From NCBI GenBank assembly GCA_003132905.1, contig PKZC01000288.1, positions 5,128-10,724 of the forward strand: 5,597 nt of DNA. The letters are read 5' to 3'. Positions 5,567-5,597 of this stretch are shown here, piece after piece. This DNA comes from Bryobacterales bacterium. Lineage in GTDB: Bacteria > Acidobacteriota > Terriglobia > Bryobacterales > Bryobacteraceae. The first letter of the stretch is position 1, and each line of letters opens with the position of its first letter. The notes below the pieces were generated by a model. It had not been told where the DNA came from, did not search any database, and saw only the letters and a program-made list of their open reading frames with translations. A program made the translations under genes and the position numbers.

Positions 5567-5597
5567 GTACATGGCCACTAGCGCCCGGCTGAGCGCG

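Larger units (their letters stand above)
5348..5597. other. AT-rich probable control region upstream of the operon, no supported gene
   Basis: GC content is about 44% over 5401-5560 by hand count, against about 60% in sampled lines within the genes. The stretch contains two inverted repeats and promoter-like hexamers, listed separately. Short open frames exist on the minus strand (5296-5490, and one open from the right edge to a TAA at 5490-5492), as does an ATG on the plus strand at 5565. None has enough support to call a gene. A neighbour could begin or end within the last 30 bases. Confidence 0.55.

Noticed and set aside
5559..5580. Sigma54 promoter (GG-N10-GC) in the upstream region
   Set aside because: The closest match on the minus strand has 11 bases between GG and GC and lacks the wider TGGCAC/TTGC context.
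1..5597. CRISPR array, insertion sequence, tRNA or rRNA, prophage or defence genes
   Set aside because: No direct-repeat/spacer pattern, transposase, cloverleaf or related protein motif was seen. The window is accounted for by five chemosensory genes and a control region.

Overview
The window is one minus-strand operon of chemosensory (chemotaxis-type) signalling genes, read from right to left. In transcription order it holds a CheW adaptor, a CheR methyltransferase with a TPR tail, a second and different CheW adaptor, a membrane chemoreceptor (MCP) with a CHASE3 sensor domain, and the first 392 codons of a CheA histidine kinase that runs off the left edge. The first four genes are joined by three identical ATGA start/stop overlaps. 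CheA follows the MCP stop codon after 12 bases and starts at a TTG codon with a good ribosome binding site.

This is not the flagellar toolkit of E. coli. Several features match the Wsp-type, or 'alternative cellular function', class of chemosensory systems: two unlike CheWs flanking a TPR-bearing CheR, a WspD-like N-terminal extension on the second CheW, a CheA with no P2 domain and a greatly lengthened P3 helical hairpin, and an MCP whose signalling stalk is about two heptads longer than Tsr. In Pseudomonas the Wsp system controls a diguanylate cyclase. The order here differs from wspABCDEF because the MCP sits between the second CheW and CheA. No CheB, response regulator or GGDEF output gene is visible. 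They would be expected to the left, beyond or fused to the truncated CheA, so the output is unknown.

The model for how the parts work together is as follows. The CHASE3 domain senses an extracytoplasmic signal. The two CheWs couple the receptor array to CheA. CheA autophosphorylates His50 and passes phosphate to a regulator outside the window. CheR methylates receptor glutamates to adjust sensitivity.

The right end, about 5348-5597, is clearly more AT-rich (roughly 44% GC over 5401-5560, against about 60% in sampled gene stretches). It looks like the control region. It holds a TTGACA hexamer, a TATATT hexamer and two inverted repeats, but no gene I can support. Gene content, GC level and style of the proteins suggest a soil-type Gram-negative bacterium. 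Acidobacteria (Solibacter/Bryobacter-like) is my best guess, from general familiarity with such clusters and not from any search.
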